A DNA stretch of 36,868 bases from Beijerinckiaceae bacterium (GTDB lineage Bacteria; Pseudomonadota; Alphaproteobacteria; Rhizobiales; Beijerinckiaceae): the NCBI GenBank assembly GCA_947456505.1, contig CANGTC010000019.1:1-36868 (forward strand), given 5' to 3'. Numbering within the stretch: the stretch's first letter is position 1; each line of letters begins with the position of its first letter. The translations under genes were made by a program, and so were the position numbers. The notes beneath the pieces are model-generated. The model searched no databases. It had not been told where the DNA came from and saw nothing but the letters and a program-made list of their open reading frames with translations. Below are positions 1-8,561 of this stretch, in pieces.

Positions 1-590
1 CGCAGATGCAGATGTCGTCGCTCAACGGCGCCCACACCACCTTCCCCATGCTGCAAATGCCCATCGCGGAATTCGCCAAGGACAAGGACGGGCAGAAGCG
101 CGACATCGTGATGATCGTCGATGAGGCGATTCTCAATGAATGCAACGAGGCCCGGCAGATGGTCTGGTTCGCGGACATCACGGTCGAAAACCGGCCCATG
201 ATGATCTCGTCCTACACCGCTTCGGAAGCCAGCGGGCGTTTCTGCGACCGGGGCGGGCGCTTTGGCTCCCATTCCTCCAACGAAAGCATGGCGCCGATCT
301 TCTTCAAGAAGCTGGCGCTGATCGCCTTCTTCAACGCGGGCGTGCGGGCGATCGACATTCGCGATCCCTATCACCCCAAGGAGGTCGCCCACTTCATCCC
401 GGCCATCACCAAGGATACCGACAAGCGCTGCGTGAAGGTGGATGGGCAGGATCGTTGCAAGATCGCGACCCAGACCAACAATGTGGAGACCGATGATCGC
501 GGTTATATCTACATCGTGGATCGCGCCAACACGGGCCTGCACATCCTGAAGCTGACGGGCCCGGCGAAGAAGATCGCTGGCGGCCCTTGA
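1..590 (+). CDS. LVIVD-repeat-like beta-propeller protein, 3' part only
   Basis: The reading frame is open at the left edge, so only the last 196 or so residues are present. The visible part carries short repeated blocks of the type '(A)V-R-A-I-D-I-R-D-P' followed by 'D-D-R-G-Y-I-Y-I-V-D-R', with the ending 'TGLHILKLTG'. These resemble LVIVD-repeat proteins, which are predicted beta-propellers, often exported, and of mostly unknown function. Cysteine-bearing segments (around RFCDRGG, KRCVKV and DRCKIA) lie between the repeats. The first ATG in frame (position 6) is inside the protein and is not taken as the start. The small exported protein downstream begins 12 bases after the stop, so the two are probably co-transcribed. 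The family call rests on remembered motif resemblance; the biological role is unknown. Confidence 0.6.
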   Translation, partial: QMQMSSLNGAHTTFPMLQMPIAEFAKDKDGQKRDIVMIVDEAILNECNEARQMVWFADITVENRPMMISSYTASEASGRFCDRGGRFGSHSSNESMAPIFFKKLALIAFFNAGVRAIDIRDPYHPKEVAHFIPAITKDTDKRCVKVDGQDRCKIATQTNNVETDDRGYIYIVDRANTGLHILKLTGPAKKIAGGP

Positions 591-602
591 GCCTCGCCCG
601 CA

Positions 603-1148
603 ATGCGCCGCGTCATCATCTTCATGGCGAGTCTGTGCGTGACGATGACGCCTGACGTCGGGGCTGCGCCGCGCGCTCAGTCCCTCCAGCCCGCAGGGTG
701 GCGGGAAATTACCTGGCCCTTCCCGCGGGACGCCTGGCCCGCAGGCAAGGCCTTCAAATGTGACGGTCCCGCCTGCGGCGGCGACGCTGTGCTTTCGGTG
801 CGGGTGAAGCTCGGTTTTTGCAGTTGCGACGGCGGCGTTCGCGATGATGATGAAGTCGACAATGTCGCTGACGTCGACAAGATCACGCCGGATTTCGTGG
901 CCTCCGGCCCGGGCGAGGTTATCACGGTCGCGCGATTTTCGGGCCGCATCCGCAGCTATGAATATAACGGATTGAACCAGAAGCGCCGCACTGCGCTGGG
1001 CCTGGCGCTGGCCCATAAGTGCGACCTGATCGCGGTGTCTGTGAATGGCCCAATCGGGAACGCGCCTGCCTTGAAAGAACAGGCGATGCGACGTCTGGAA
1101 GGGCAGGACGTGATCAAATGGATCAATCGTCAGTTGGGTGAAAAATAA
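603..1148 (+). CDS. Small exported protein of unknown function
   Basis: This 181-residue protein starts with a hydrophobic segment after MRR and a likely signal-peptide cleavage around residues 20-22 (VGAAPRA), so it is probably periplasmic. The mature part begins 'GWREITWPFPRDAWPAG' and has four cysteines in two pairs (FKCDGPACGG and FCSCDGG). An acidic stretch rich in D and V follows, then a conserved-looking region ending 'IKWINRQLGE'. I do not recognise a named domain. The paired cysteines could form disulfides or bind a metal, which is inference. It lies 12 bases after the preceding LVIVD-like gene and probably shares its transcript. A long perfect hairpin directly after the stop is likely the end of that transcript. 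Confidence 0.6.
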   Translation: MRRVIIFMASLCVTMTPDVGAAPRAQSLQPAGWREITWPFPRDAWPAGKAFKCDGPACGGDAVLSVRVKLGFCSCDGGVRDDDEVDNVADVDKITPDFVASGPGEVITVARFSGRIRSYEYNGLNQKRRTALGLALAHKCDLIAVSVNGPIGNAPALKEQAMRRLEGQDVIKWINRQLGEK

Positions 1149-1153
1149 AGCGC

Positions 1154-1190
1154 AGGGCTGGCCGGTGAGAAACGCCCGCCGGCCAGCCCT
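1154..1190. terminator. Hairpin terminator between convergent genes
   Basis: A perfect 12-base-pair stem (1154-1165 with 1179-1190, left arm AGGGCTGGCCGG) encloses a 13-base loop. It sits in the 48-base gap between two converging genes. Read on the minus strand, the stem is followed by a T-rich stretch (GCTTTATTTTTC). On the plus strand there is no strong T run. It probably ends transcription in both directions, best on the minus strand. Confidence 0.65.
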
Positions 1191-1196
1191 AGGTCT

Positions 1197-2093
1197 TCAA
1201 TGTCCGTGATGCTTCACAGGCTCCCCGGATACGGGGAAGAAGTTTTTCAGCCAGGTGGTGACGCATTCGTGGACGCGCTCGTTGCCTTCCGCGAACATGA
1301 AATGATCCGTGCCGTAGAACAGATGCATTTCGCAATTGGTGATGGCGCGCTTGAACATCTCGATGGTCTGATCCGTCGGCGTCACGGAATCCACCGCGCT
1401 GTGCAGGAACAGCACCGGGCGCGGGGCGATCTGGGCCACCATGTCTTCGGCGCGGAAATCATACATGCTCTGGGCGGTCTCCACGGGCATCTGGATGATG
1501 GAGCGCTCCACCACATGGCCGCGCAGATGCGCGGGGATCGGCACGATGTCATAGCGAGACACCATCATGGACTTTCCGGTGGCGCGCTTGTGGGCGCGGC
1601 CATCGTCGAGCATTTTCAGGAAGCGCGCGAATTCGCCGGGGCCACTATGCTGGTCGCGGAATTTCTTGGCGCCGTTGCCCCAGCCTGAGGCTGAGATGCA
1701 GGCGGCGAAACGTTCGTCCATGCCGGTGGCGTAGACGGCGACGGCCGCGCCAAAGCTGCTGCCCATGACGCCGATGCGGGCGGCGTCCACGCCCTCGAAG
1801 GTCTGCAACAGATCAAGCGCATTGCGCGTGGCGGTGACCTGATCGTGGCAGATCAGAAGCCCGCGCTCGCCCTCGCTATCGCCGCAGCCGGGCATGTCGA
1901 AGCGCATGGTGACATAGCCGAGCTCGTTGAACATGGCGGAGGGCGTCAGCACATTGCCGGCGTTCGAGGTGCTGCCGAAGCCATGCAGAATGATGAATGC
2001 CGGGCGCTTTTCGCCGGGCGCCAGGCCCTGCGGCGTGCTAATGGTCCCCGATAGGGTCAAGCCATTGGATTTGAAAGTGACGCGATGTTCCAC
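1197..2093 (-). CDS. Alpha/beta hydrolase (dienelactone hydrolase/esterase-like)
   Basis: The protein is a 298-residue alpha/beta-fold hydrolase with no signal peptide, so probably cytoplasmic. The oxyanion-hole region is 'ILHGFGSTS' (about residues 35-43). The nucleophile elbow is G111-S-S113-F-G115. The likely acid is D235 in 'HSAVDSVTP', and the catalytic histidine is H264 in 'GTDHFMF'. The length and the 'MRFDMPGCGDSEG' segment fit esterase/acyl-hydrolase members. It is the last gene of a minus-strand run and starts 16 bases after the stop of the aldo/keto reductase, so an operon is likely. The substrate cannot be told from sequence; an ester, lactone or C-C bond of a catabolic intermediate is the natural guess from context. 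Confidence 0.85.
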   Translation of the reverse strand: MEHRVTFKSNGLTLSGTISTPQGLAPGEKRPAFIILHGFGSTSNAGNVLTPSAMFNELGYVTMRFDMPGCGDSEGERGLLICHDQVTATRNALDLLQTFEGVDAARIGVMGSSFGAAVAVYATGMDERFAACISASGWGNGAKKFRDQHSGPGEFARFLKMLDDGRAHKRATGKSMMVSRYDIVPIPAHLRGHVVERSIIQMPVETAQSMYDFRAEDMVAQIAPRPVLFLHSAVDSVTPTDQTIEMFKRAITNCEMHLFYGTDHFMFAEGNERVHECVTTWLKNFFPVSGEPVKHHGH

Positions 2094-2109
2094 GGGGTTC
2101 TCTCCAGAA

Positions 2110-3099
2110 TTAAAGATACATGTTTTTCATGTGCTCTTCGCGATAGCGAAAGCCTGCGGCGACGCCGGGCGGGAAAGCGTTCGACAGGAAGGCGACGTCT
2201 TCGGCCGTCAGTCGCACATGGGCGGCTTCGGTGTTCTCGACCATGCGGCTGATGGTCTTGGTGCCGGGGATGGGGATGATGTCGTCCCCCTGGGCCAGCA
2301 GCCAGGCCAGCGCCACCTGTCCCCTTGTGCAGCCATGCTTGTCGGCGATGGCGGCGAGATAGCCGACCAGCTCCAGGTTCTTCGCCAGATTTTCGGGAGA
2401 AAAGCGCGGGTGGCGCAGGCGCTCGTCATCCTTGGCGAGCTCCGTGGGCACGGCGCCCGTCAGCAGCCCGCGCCCCAATGGCGCATAGGGCACGAAGCTG
2501 ATGGTGAGTTCGCGCATGGTTTTCAACACATCCTCAGCCTGTTCGCGGTAGAGGATCGAATATTCGCTCTGGATGGCGTCAATGGGATGCACTGCGTATG
2601 CCCGGCGAAGGGTGGTCGGGTTGACCTCGCACAGGCCCAGCGCCCTGATCTTGCCTTGCTCTTTGAGCCGCGCCATGGCCCCCACGGTGTCCTCGATGGG
2701 CACGAGCGGGTCGATGCGGTGCTGGTAATAGAGGTCGATCACATCGGTCTTCAGCCGTTTCAGGCTGGCTTCACAGGCGGCCATCACATGTTCGGGCCGA
2801 CCATCGGCCACGCGCGGGCCGCGCCCGTTGGTGTTGCCGAATTTGGAGGCGATCACGACCTTGTCGCGGCGACCCTCCAGCGCGCGGGCGAGCAGGCTCT
2901 CATTGTGCCCCCAGCCATATTTGTCGGAGGTGTCGAGAAAGTTGACGCCCATCTCAAGCGCCTTGTGGATGAGGCGCACGCCCTCCTCATCGTCCGCCGG
3001 ACCATAGGAGCCGGAGGCCGAGGCGCAGCCCAGCCCCAGCGGAAAGACGCTGACGCCGCTGCGGCCGATGGTGCGGGAGGCGATGGGGGGCTTGGTCAT
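2110..3099 (-). CDS. Aldo/keto reductase
   Basis: This 329-residue NADPH-type aldo/keto reductase has a full catalytic tetrad: D56 and Y61 in 'LDTSDKYGWG', K86 in 'IASKFG' and H127 in 'LYYQHRID'. The later 'PIPGTKTISRMVEN' segment is the cofactor-phosphate-binding motif of the family. The pattern is that of the AKR subgroup with 'YYQHRIDPLVPIEDT', annotated in many bacteria as an aldehyde or ketone reductase of broad range. No strong ribosome-binding site precedes the ATG. It lies between the two-cupin gene (63 bases upstream) and the hydrolase gene, and probably works on the same catabolic intermediates. The exact substrate is unknown. Confidence 0.9.
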   Translation of the reverse strand: MTKPPIASRTIGRSGVSVFPLGLGCASASGSYGPADDEEGVRLIHKALEMGVNFLDTSDKYGWGHNESLLARALEGRRDKVVIASKFGNTNGRGPRVADGRPEHVMAACEASLKRLKTDVIDLYYQHRIDPLVPIEDTVGAMARLKEQGKIRALGLCEVNPTTLRRAYAVHPIDAIQSEYSILYREQAEDVLKTMRELTISFVPYAPLGRGLLTGAVPTELAKDDERLRHPRFSPENLAKNLELVGYLAAIADKHGCTRGQVALAWLLAQGDDIIPIPGTKTISRMVENTEAAHVRLTAEDVAFLSNAFPPGVAAGFRYREEHMKNMYL

Positions 3100-3162
3100 G
3101 GCTTGCGCTCGAAAGGCGACGCCGGCTGCGAGGGCAACCGGCGCCTTGGGTTGGTGAGGCTC

Positions 3163-4230
3163 TTACTTCCAGGGCGCGGGCTTGAGCACCTGCGTCTCGA
3201 TTTCGAAATGCGAATTGAAGTGATGATGAGTCACGTTGGTGGGCGTCGACCACGGCAGCTCGCTATAGAAATTCATGCGCAGGAAGTCCTGGCTGTCCAC
3301 GGGGTCGGTGATGACGCTGTGGCCGATGCCGCGCGGGATCATGGTCACCGTACCCGGCTTGGTGTCGGCATTGCCGACTTCCGACATATCCAAAGCCTCG
3401 CCGCGGAACTGGATGCGCACTTCCTCGCTGCGCAGGGCCCTGTGGAAGGCGAATTGCTCGCCGATGATGTTGTAGACCTTCAATTCCAGATGCTTGCCGC
3501 GAATGACGGGCTTGGGCTCGCCGCTGGTGCCCGCGATCTCCTTGAAGAGATCGAAGGCGCGCACCTTGAAGAGGCCGCTCTTGCTCTCGCGCGGGCTGGT
3601 GCTCGCCACAGGGACCAGGTCGGCGTATTCGCGGTGGAAGATCGACAGATCGTCCGGGCGATCATTCCAGCAGATCATGCGCTCCATCACATGGTCCATG
3701 GGGGCGGTAAGCCGGTCGGCGGGGATGGTCCACTGAGGGCCATTGACGCGCGTGACCTTGAACAGGGTATGGCTGACCTGATCGTCCTCGGACATGAAGT
3801 GGGTGAAGGGCGAGTTCACATGGGCGAACCAGCGCAGGCTATCGGCCGAGCCCTTGCAGCGATGGGCGATGCCCTCGGGGATGTGCATGAGGTCGCCGGG
3901 CGCCATCTCATGCACGCCAAACTCGGTCTCGACCGTGGTGGAGCCCGCGAACTGGAAGAGCACCGTATCGAAATCGATGTGGCGCACGAAGTCCTGCTGG
4001 GCGCCGCAGACGCTCTCGACGCCGATGCGGTGGTCGCTGTTGACCAGAAGGGTCACGCGCTCATTGGGACTGCCGATGAGATCGAAGGCGCGGAACAGGG
4101 GCAGGGATCGCGTGCTGGTCCCCGAATCCATCAGGCTCGCCTTGCTGCGCTGCGCCCAGGCCGGCAGATAGCTGCGCGCCGAGGCATGCCAGGTGGTCAT
4201 GAATTCGCGGCTCTTGTTCGGGACGTTCAT
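3163..4230 (-). CDS. Two-domain cupin protein (dioxygenase-like)
   Basis: This 355-residue protein is a bicupin. The first cupin is at about residues 60-140, with H84 and the 'IPEGIAH' motif (P118, G120, H123). The second is at about 245-325, with H263, E269/E270 and 'IPRGIGH' (P299, G301, H304). Such folds occur in ring-cleaving dioxygenases of the homogentisate/gentisate type and in metal-free or regulatory cupins. The first domain lacks a clean HxH pair, so metal binding is uncertain there. A 'THHHFNSHFE' segment near the C-terminus (residues 334-343) adds four possible metal-binding histidines. The start is supported by GGAGA about seven bases before the ATG. It sits in the minus-strand run, 36 bases from the TctC gene upstream. 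A ring-cleavage role is inference. Confidence 0.7.
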   Translation of the reverse strand: MNVPNKSREFMTTWHASARSYLPAWAQRSKASLMDSGTSTRSLPLFRAFDLIGSPNERVTLLVNSDHRIGVESVCGAQQDFVRHIDFDTVLFQFAGSTTVETEFGVHEMAPGDLMHIPEGIAHRCKGSADSLRWFAHVNSPFTHFMSEDDQVSHTLFKVTRVNGPQWTIPADRLTAPMDHVMERMICWNDRPDDLSIFHREYADLVPVASTSPRESKSGLFKVRAFDLFKEIAGTSGEPKPVIRGKHLELKVYNIIGEQFAFHRALRSEEVRIQFRGEALDMSEVGNADTKPGTVTMIPRGIGHSVITDPVDSQDFLRMNFYSELPWSTPTNVTHHHFNSHFEIETQVLKPAPWK

Positions 4231-4266
4231 AGTGGGTCTCCACGGGTTGGAAGGTGCGTAGGGGCC

Positions 4267-5346
4267 TCAGCGGCCGGGCTGGATGGAATAGGCGTCCCGC
4301 AGGTCGGGCAGCAGGTCCTCGGAGACCATGCTCACATCGGAGACGAGCGCCCCGACCGCCTCGCCTGACAGGGGGTTGAGGCCGAAGTTCATGCGCTTGA
4401 GATCGGCGATGAAGGCGGGGTCCTTCATGCAGGCGTTGAAGGCTGTGCGCAGGGCCAGGAGCCGCTCTGGCGGCGTGTTGGGCGTCGTGATGAAGGAGGT
4501 GCCGATTTCGGCGGCGTTCACCACGGCGCGGATCGTCGCCTTCTGGCGGTCGGTCGTCGCGAGCTCCATCACGGTGGGCACGTCAGGCAGCTCCTGATGG
4601 CGGTTGACTGCGAATTGGGTGAGCAAGCGGATCTTCTTTTCGGTGAGCCAGTCGGGATGGCTTGTCTTGAGCGTGTCCCAGCCGGTGCAATGGCCGTCCG
4701 CCTCGCCCCGGTCCACGGCCAGCATGCATTCGGCTGACCCCTGATAGCCCAGCACCAGATCGAACTTCGCGCCCAGCACCTTGTTCATCACGCTGGGATA
4801 GATGGTGACGGCGGACCCTGCGCCCGTGGCGGCGAGGCGTACGGAGGTCTTCAGCGCCTCTTGCGCCGAACCGATGGAACTGGCGCGCACGAAGATCACA
4901 TTCACCAGCGGATTGACCCTGCCGATCCAGCCGAACTCCGACGACTTCACCTGCGCCTTGATGATGCCGAGGCGCTCGTCCAGCGGCAGGGTGGGGGCTA
5001 TGACGCCGATGGACAGGCCATCCTTCGGCGCGCCTGCATAGAGAAAGGCCGCCGCCGTCACGCTGCCCGCACCTGGCATATTGCGGGTCACGATGGTTGG
5101 ATTGCCGGGGATATGGCGGGGCAGATGGGTGGCGAGCGCCCGCGCATAGGCGTCATAGCTGCCTGCGGGGGGAAAGCCGACGACGATATTGATCGTCTTG
5201 CCACGATAGAACTCTTCCGCCTGGGCGAAGGCCTGCGGGCAGAACAGTCCCGCCGCGCCAGCCCCTATGATCCCCAGAGCGCCGCGCCGCGTTGGGGTCT
5301 GGAGGGCTGTGTCCGGCATGCGGTCGTTCTCACCGGTAACAGGCAT
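4267..5346 (-). CDS. Bug/TctC-family periplasmic substrate-binding protein
   Basis: The protein belongs to the tripartite tricarboxylate transporter receptor (Bug/TctC) family, which captures carboxylates and related small molecules in the periplasm. It is 359 residues. A signal region with 'TRRGALGIIGAGAAGLF' looks Tat-like and ends near 'AFAQA'. Mature family marks are 'INIVVGFPPAGSYDAYAR', 'NMPGAGSVTAA' and 'PDVPTVMEL'. AGGGGG five bases upstream supports the first ATG; an internal ATG at codon 10 (MPDTA) is the alternative start. No TctA or TctB membrane genes are in the window, so the receptor is an orphan, as is common for this family. The ligand is unknown. The gene precedes the bicupin gene in the same direction. 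Confidence 0.9.
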   Translation of the reverse strand: MPVTGENDRMPDTALQTPTRRGALGIIGAGAAGLFCPQAFAQAEEFYRGKTINIVVGFPPAGSYDAYARALATHLPRHIPGNPTIVTRNMPGAGSVTAAAFLYAGAPKDGLSIGVIAPTLPLDERLGIIKAQVKSSEFGWIGRVNPLVNVIFVRASSIGSAQEALKTSVRLAATGAGSAVTIYPSVMNKVLGAKFDLVLGYQGSAECMLAVDRGEADGHCTGWDTLKTSHPDWLTEKKIRLLTQFAVNRHQELPDVPTVMELATTDRQKATIRAVVNAAEIGTSFITTPNTPPERLLALRTAFNACMKDPAFIADLKRMNFGLNPLSGEAVGALVSDVSMVSEDLLPDLRDAYSIQPGR

Positions 5347-5576
5347 TCATTCCCCCTGATAAGGTTCACATTCGAGGTTTCCGGCGTCCTGCCCTTCAAT
5401 CGAAGCGTCAGGCCGTTGGAAGCCGGTCCCCGCAAGCGATCAAGCCCTTGCAGCGTTGGGGGCAGGTCTAGTCGATTATCGGGCGTTAGGCCAGAGACGC
5501 TCGGCAATGCGCAGGCGGCGCCCCAGCAGGGCTTGGGCTCGGCAAGCGCGCCATGGGACAGCCTGGCGGGAAACGC

Positions 5577-6635
5577 CTATTTGCGCACGTAAGGCCCAAG
5601 CTCCTTCAGCGCCGCGTCGGCGAAGGAGGTGTTCACGGTCTGGTTGATGTCGACTGCGCCCTCGATCCAGCCCTGCGCCTTGAAGAACTCGAAATCCGTG
5701 CGCAGGCTGTCCCAGTTGAGCCTTGCGTCGGGGTTCGAACCCTGGGTGTGCATGGTCTTGTAGAGGGCGGGGTTCTTCAGCTCGGTGAACTCCATCAGGA
5801 TCTTGATGACTTCATCGGCGTTCGGCCCCTTCAACCCGCCATCCGCCAGAGCGCCATCATAAAAACGCATCGCCTTGATGAAGGCGCGCATGAAGCGCTT
5901 GGCGACATCCGGCCGCTTCTCCGCGAAGAGGGCGGAGTAGATGATGTGGGTGGCGTCGGAATTGGGGTAATATTTGTCGTTGGTCATGATCTCGACCGCG
6001 ATCTTCTGCTCGACCGCATAGGTCGCGGCGGGCTCGGTGGTGAGACCTGCGTCCACAGCGCCATTGCTCATGGCGGTGACATGCTGGGGATAGGCGAGAT
6101 AGGTGGGCTCAATGTCCTTGAAGGACAGGCCCACGGTCTTCAGGCCCTGGTTGATGGTCGAGGTCGCGCCCGTGCCGGGGCCGGGCAGGGCCACCTTCAT
6201 GCCCTTGAGGTCGGCGAGGCTCTTGTAGCGGCCCGAATCCACATGCTGCTTGCGCACGATGAGCACCTGATGCCCATAGCCCGGCCGGGCATTGCCATTG
6301 CCGCTCGCGATCTGGATCTTGATGCCTCGCGCCACCGCGTTGAACAGCGTGGCGCTGGCCGAGCCCGTGGCCACGTCGATCTCGCCCGAACCCAGCGGCG
6401 CGATCATCTTGCCCCCGGAATCGAAGACGATGCCGTTCACATCCAGTCCCTCTTCGGCGAAATAGCCCTTCTTGATAGCGATGAGGATGGCGAAATCGCT
6501 GGTGGAGTTGGAGATGGCCACATTGACCTTGTCGGCGGCGAAAGCGGCGCGCGGCGACAGAGCGCCTGCGGCGGCCATGGCCAGCATGTGGCGGCGGTTG
6601 AAGCGAAACAGTCCCCTGACGGCGGCGTTTTGCAT
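5577..6635 (-). CDS. ABC-type periplasmic binding protein (NMT1/SsuA-like)
   Basis: This 352-residue protein matches the NMT1/THI5-like group of ABC transporter substrate-binding proteins (nitrate, sulfonate, taurine, pyrimidine and phthalate-type ligands). It has a Tat-like signal 'NRRHMLAMAAAGAL' ending in 'AAFAAD'. The mature start is 'VNVAISNSTSDFAILIAIKKG', shown here in part: 'ISNSTSDFAI' and 'GYFAEEGLDV' are typical of the family. Later 'LKGMKVALPGPGTGAT' and 'GLTTEPAATYAVEQK' form the ligand cleft. A strong GGGGAGGG ribosome site precedes the ATG. No ABC permease or ATPase gene is nearby. It is the first gene of the minus-strand run and is separated by about 230 bases from the TctC gene, so it may be transcribed separately. 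Confidence 0.88.
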   Translation of the reverse strand: MQNAAVRGLFRFNRRHMLAMAAAGALSPRAAFAADKVNVAISNSTSDFAILIAIKKGYFAEEGLDVNGIVFDSGGKMIAPLGSGEIDVATGSASATLFNAVARGIKIQIASGNGNARPGYGHQVLIVRKQHVDSGRYKSLADLKGMKVALPGPGTGATSTINQGLKTVGLSFKDIEPTYLAYPQHVTAMSNGAVDAGLTTEPAATYAVEQKIAVEIMTNDKYYPNSDATHIIYSALFAEKRPDVAKRFMRAFIKAMRFYDGALADGGLKGPNADEVIKILMEFTELKNPALYKTMHTQGSNPDARLNWDSLRTDFEFFKAQGWIEGAVDINQTVNTSFADAALKELGPYVRK

Positions 6636-6771
6636 GAGCGACCCTCCCCTTTTTCAGACAGTCTAACGGCGGCTCACGGCCCGGCGCAAGGCGCTTCACG
6701 GGGTATTGAGCCATCCTTGACGGGCAGGGGGTCTCGCCCTTTGATGGTCGCCAACAAGGGAGAGGGCGCAC

Positions 6772-7536
6772 ATGTTGGCGAAACTGAAAATGGACGGGCA
6801 GGCCGTGGTCGTCACAGGTGGGGGCGCAGGCATTGGCAAGGCTGCTGCGGCGGCTCTGTGCGAGATGGGCGCAATCTCGATCATTGTCGGGCGGACGGAA
6901 AAGACCCTGCAGGACACCCAGGCCGAATTTCAGGCCAAGGGGTGGAAGTGCGAGATCTTCGTGGCTGACGTTTCGAAGGAGGCGGACGTGGGGCGTCTTG
7001 CCGCGTGGGTGGGCTCGGCCTTTCCGGAGGTGAAGGCAGTGGTCAACAACGCGGGCAACAACTTTTCCTCGGCTTTGCATGAATTGCCGACGGAGCGCTG
7101 GCGCGAGCTGATGGCCACAAATCTCGACAGCGTCTATTTCATGTGCCGCGACTTCATTCCGCTGCTGCTGAAAGCCAGCAAGCCCTCCATCGTCAATGTC
7201 GCTTCAACCTTCGGCGTCATTGGCAATGCGAAAATGCCGGTTTACTGCGCCACCAAGGGCGGCGTGGTGAACCTGACCCGCCAGATGGCCATCGACTATG
7301 GACCCCAGGGGCTGCGCGTGAACTCTGTTTGCCCCGGCTCCACCCTCTCGCCCCGCTACAAGGGCTATCTGGACAAGGGGCTCGTCAATATGGACGCAGT
7401 CAAGGCGCGCATCATGCTGGGCCGTCCGGCCGATTGCGACGAGATCGGCGATGTCATCGCCTTTCTGGTGTCCGACGCCGCCTCCTTCGTCACGGGCGCG
7501 ACCATGGTGGTGGATGGCGGGCAGACCATTCATTGA
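6772..7536 (+). CDS. Short-chain dehydrogenase/reductase (SDR)
   Basis: This is a classical 254-residue SDR. It has the cofactor motif TGGGAGIG (residues 15-22), NNAG (92-95) and the catalytic residues S145, Y158 and K162 in 'VYCATKGG'. The C-terminal 'GATMVVDGGQT' is the usual SDR ending. R41 after the second beta strand ('IIVGRTEKT') suggests NADP(H), an inference. GGGAG upstream of the ATG supports the start. It is divergent from the ABC binding-protein gene and is followed by a 222-base gap before the hydrolase/LLM pair. A likely role is oxidation or reduction of an alcohol/ketone intermediate in the catabolic set; the substrate is unknown. Confidence 0.92.
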   Translation: MLAKLKMDGQAVVVTGGGAGIGKAAAAALCEMGAISIIVGRTEKTLQDTQAEFQAKGWKCEIFVADVSKEADVGRLAAWVGSAFPEVKAVVNNAGNNFSSALHELPTERWRELMATNLDSVYFMCRDFIPLLLKASKPSIVNVASTFGVIGNAKMPVYCATKGGVVNLTRQMAIDYGPQGLRVNSVCPGSTLSPRYKGYLDKGLVNMDAVKARIMLGRPADCDEIGDVIAFLVSDAASFVTGATMVVDGGQTIH

Positions 7537-7570
7537 ATGGCTGTGGCAAGGCTCTTGGCTCTAGATCAAG

Positions 7571-7590
7571 TATATGATTTTAAATGTATA
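7571..7590. promoter_or_regulatory. AT-rich imperfect dyad, possible operator
   Basis: In the gap before the hydrolase/LLM pair, a 20-base AT-rich stretch has mirrored TATA ends and 12 of 20 positions symmetrical. It stands out against the GC-rich surroundings. Such sites fit GntR-type or similar repressors near catabolic genes. No regulator gene is in the window, so this is only suggestive. Confidence 0.25.
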
Positions 7591-7660
7591 ATAGAATTCG
7601 TCACGAGACTGCGGCCAGCTTTCCGGCGGGGTTGGCGGCGGCTTGGCTCGCCCTTTTCAA

Positions 7661-7676
7661 TTGACTGGAAAGTCAA
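7661..7676. promoter_or_regulatory. Short perfect inverted repeat upstream of hydrolase gene
   Basis: TTGACT and AGTCAA (7661-7666 and 7671-7676) form six-base perfect arms around GGAA, followed by a run of A. It lies about 83 bases before the start of the next gene. It may be an operator; the left arm also resembles a -35 box, but no good -10 box stands at the right distance. Confidence 0.25.
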
Positions 7677-7758
7677 AAAAAATGAATGATCGGAATCAAG
7701 CGGCGGTAAAGCTATCTTTAGCCAAGCAAAGCGCCGACCGCGAACAAGGGGCTGCCTG

Positions 7759-8544
7759 ATGGGTGAGGAAGTGGTTGAGTTGGATTTGAATGGCGCCAAA
7801 GTTTCCGTCGCCATTCATGGGCAGGGACGCAATATTCTCTATCTGCCTGCTCATTCGTGGTTCGTGGACGAAAGCTCTTTCATTTCGAGCCTTGCGCAGC
7901 ACGCCCGGGTCATCGTTCCCACAGCGCCCGGCTTTGGTCCCGGCCCCGTGGATCGCCGCTTCAATCATGTGGATGATCTCGCCTATCTCTACCTTGACCT
8001 CGTCGATCAGATGAAGCTTTCCGATGTGGCGCTGGTCGGCGCTTCCTTCGGTGGCTGGATCGCCGCTGAAATGGCCATCAAGTCCTGCGCAAACCTCTCT
8101 TCGATCACCCTTATGGACGCCCTCGGCGTCAAGGTGAGCGACCGCTTCACACGCGACATCGCCGATCTCTTCGGCTTGCCTGACGCTGAACTGCGGGCGC
8201 GGACCTATGTGGACCCCTCGATCTTCGAAGCGGATGTGAAGAAGATTTCCGACGAGGAGCTCGCCCGCCGCATGCGCGCGCGCGAGGGGCTCGCGCGTTA
8301 TGGCTGGTCGCCCTTCATGCATGACCCCAAGCTGCTGTCGCGTTTGCATCGCATCAAGGCGCCGACCCAGTTCATCTGGGGCGCGCGCGACCAGATCGTG
8401 TCGCCCAGCTATGGCCGGGCCTTCGCCAGCCATGTGCCTGGCGCCATCTTCACCGAAATCGCAAACGCGGCGCATGCGCCCCAGGTCGAACAGCCGCAGG
8501 CGGCGCTTGACGCCATTCTCTCCTTCGCGAACGCTCATCGCTAG
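7759..8544 (+). CDS. Alpha/beta hydrolase, copy 1 of a hydrolase/LLM pair
   Basis: This 261-residue cytoplasmic alpha/beta hydrolase has the nucleophile in G94-A-S96-F-G98, the likely acid D211 in 'IWGARDQIVSP' and the catalytic H239 in 'NAAHAPQVEQP'. 'TAPGFGPGP' near residue 55 is the usual loop before helix A. This set resembles C-C bond hydrolases of meta-cleavage pathways and ester/lactone hydrolases. It is clearly related to the hydrolase at 12424: same nucleophile position (residue 96) and a shared 'LHRI..PTQ.IWG' block. Its stop is 17 bases before the LLM oxidoreductase, so the two are a likely operon. The substrate is probably the product of that flavin enzyme, which is inference. Confidence 0.9.
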   Translation: MGEEVVELDLNGAKVSVAIHGQGRNILYLPAHSWFVDESSFISSLAQHARVIVPTAPGFGPGPVDRRFNHVDDLAYLYLDLVDQMKLSDVALVGASFGGWIAAEMAIKSCANLSSITLMDALGVKVSDRFTRDIADLFGLPDAELRARTYVDPSIFEADVKKISDEELARRMRAREGLARYGWSPFMHDPKLLSRLHRIKAPTQFIWGARDQIVSPSYGRAFASHVPGAIFTEIANAAHAPQVEQPQAALDAILSFANAHR

Positions 8545-8561
8545 AACAGGGTCATCATCCC

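Noticed and set aside
1927-4368. Very long plus-strand frame (813 codons) opposite the aldo/keto reductase and two-cupin genes
   Set aside because: It is antisense to two genes with complete catalytic motifs; long antisense frames are common in GC-rich coding DNA, and the translation is rich in H, G, A and R with no domain.
5553-6968. 471-codon plus-strand frame opposite the ABC binding-protein gene
   Set aside because: Mirror frame of a clear binding protein with a signal peptide and ribosome site; it also runs into the start of the SDR gene.
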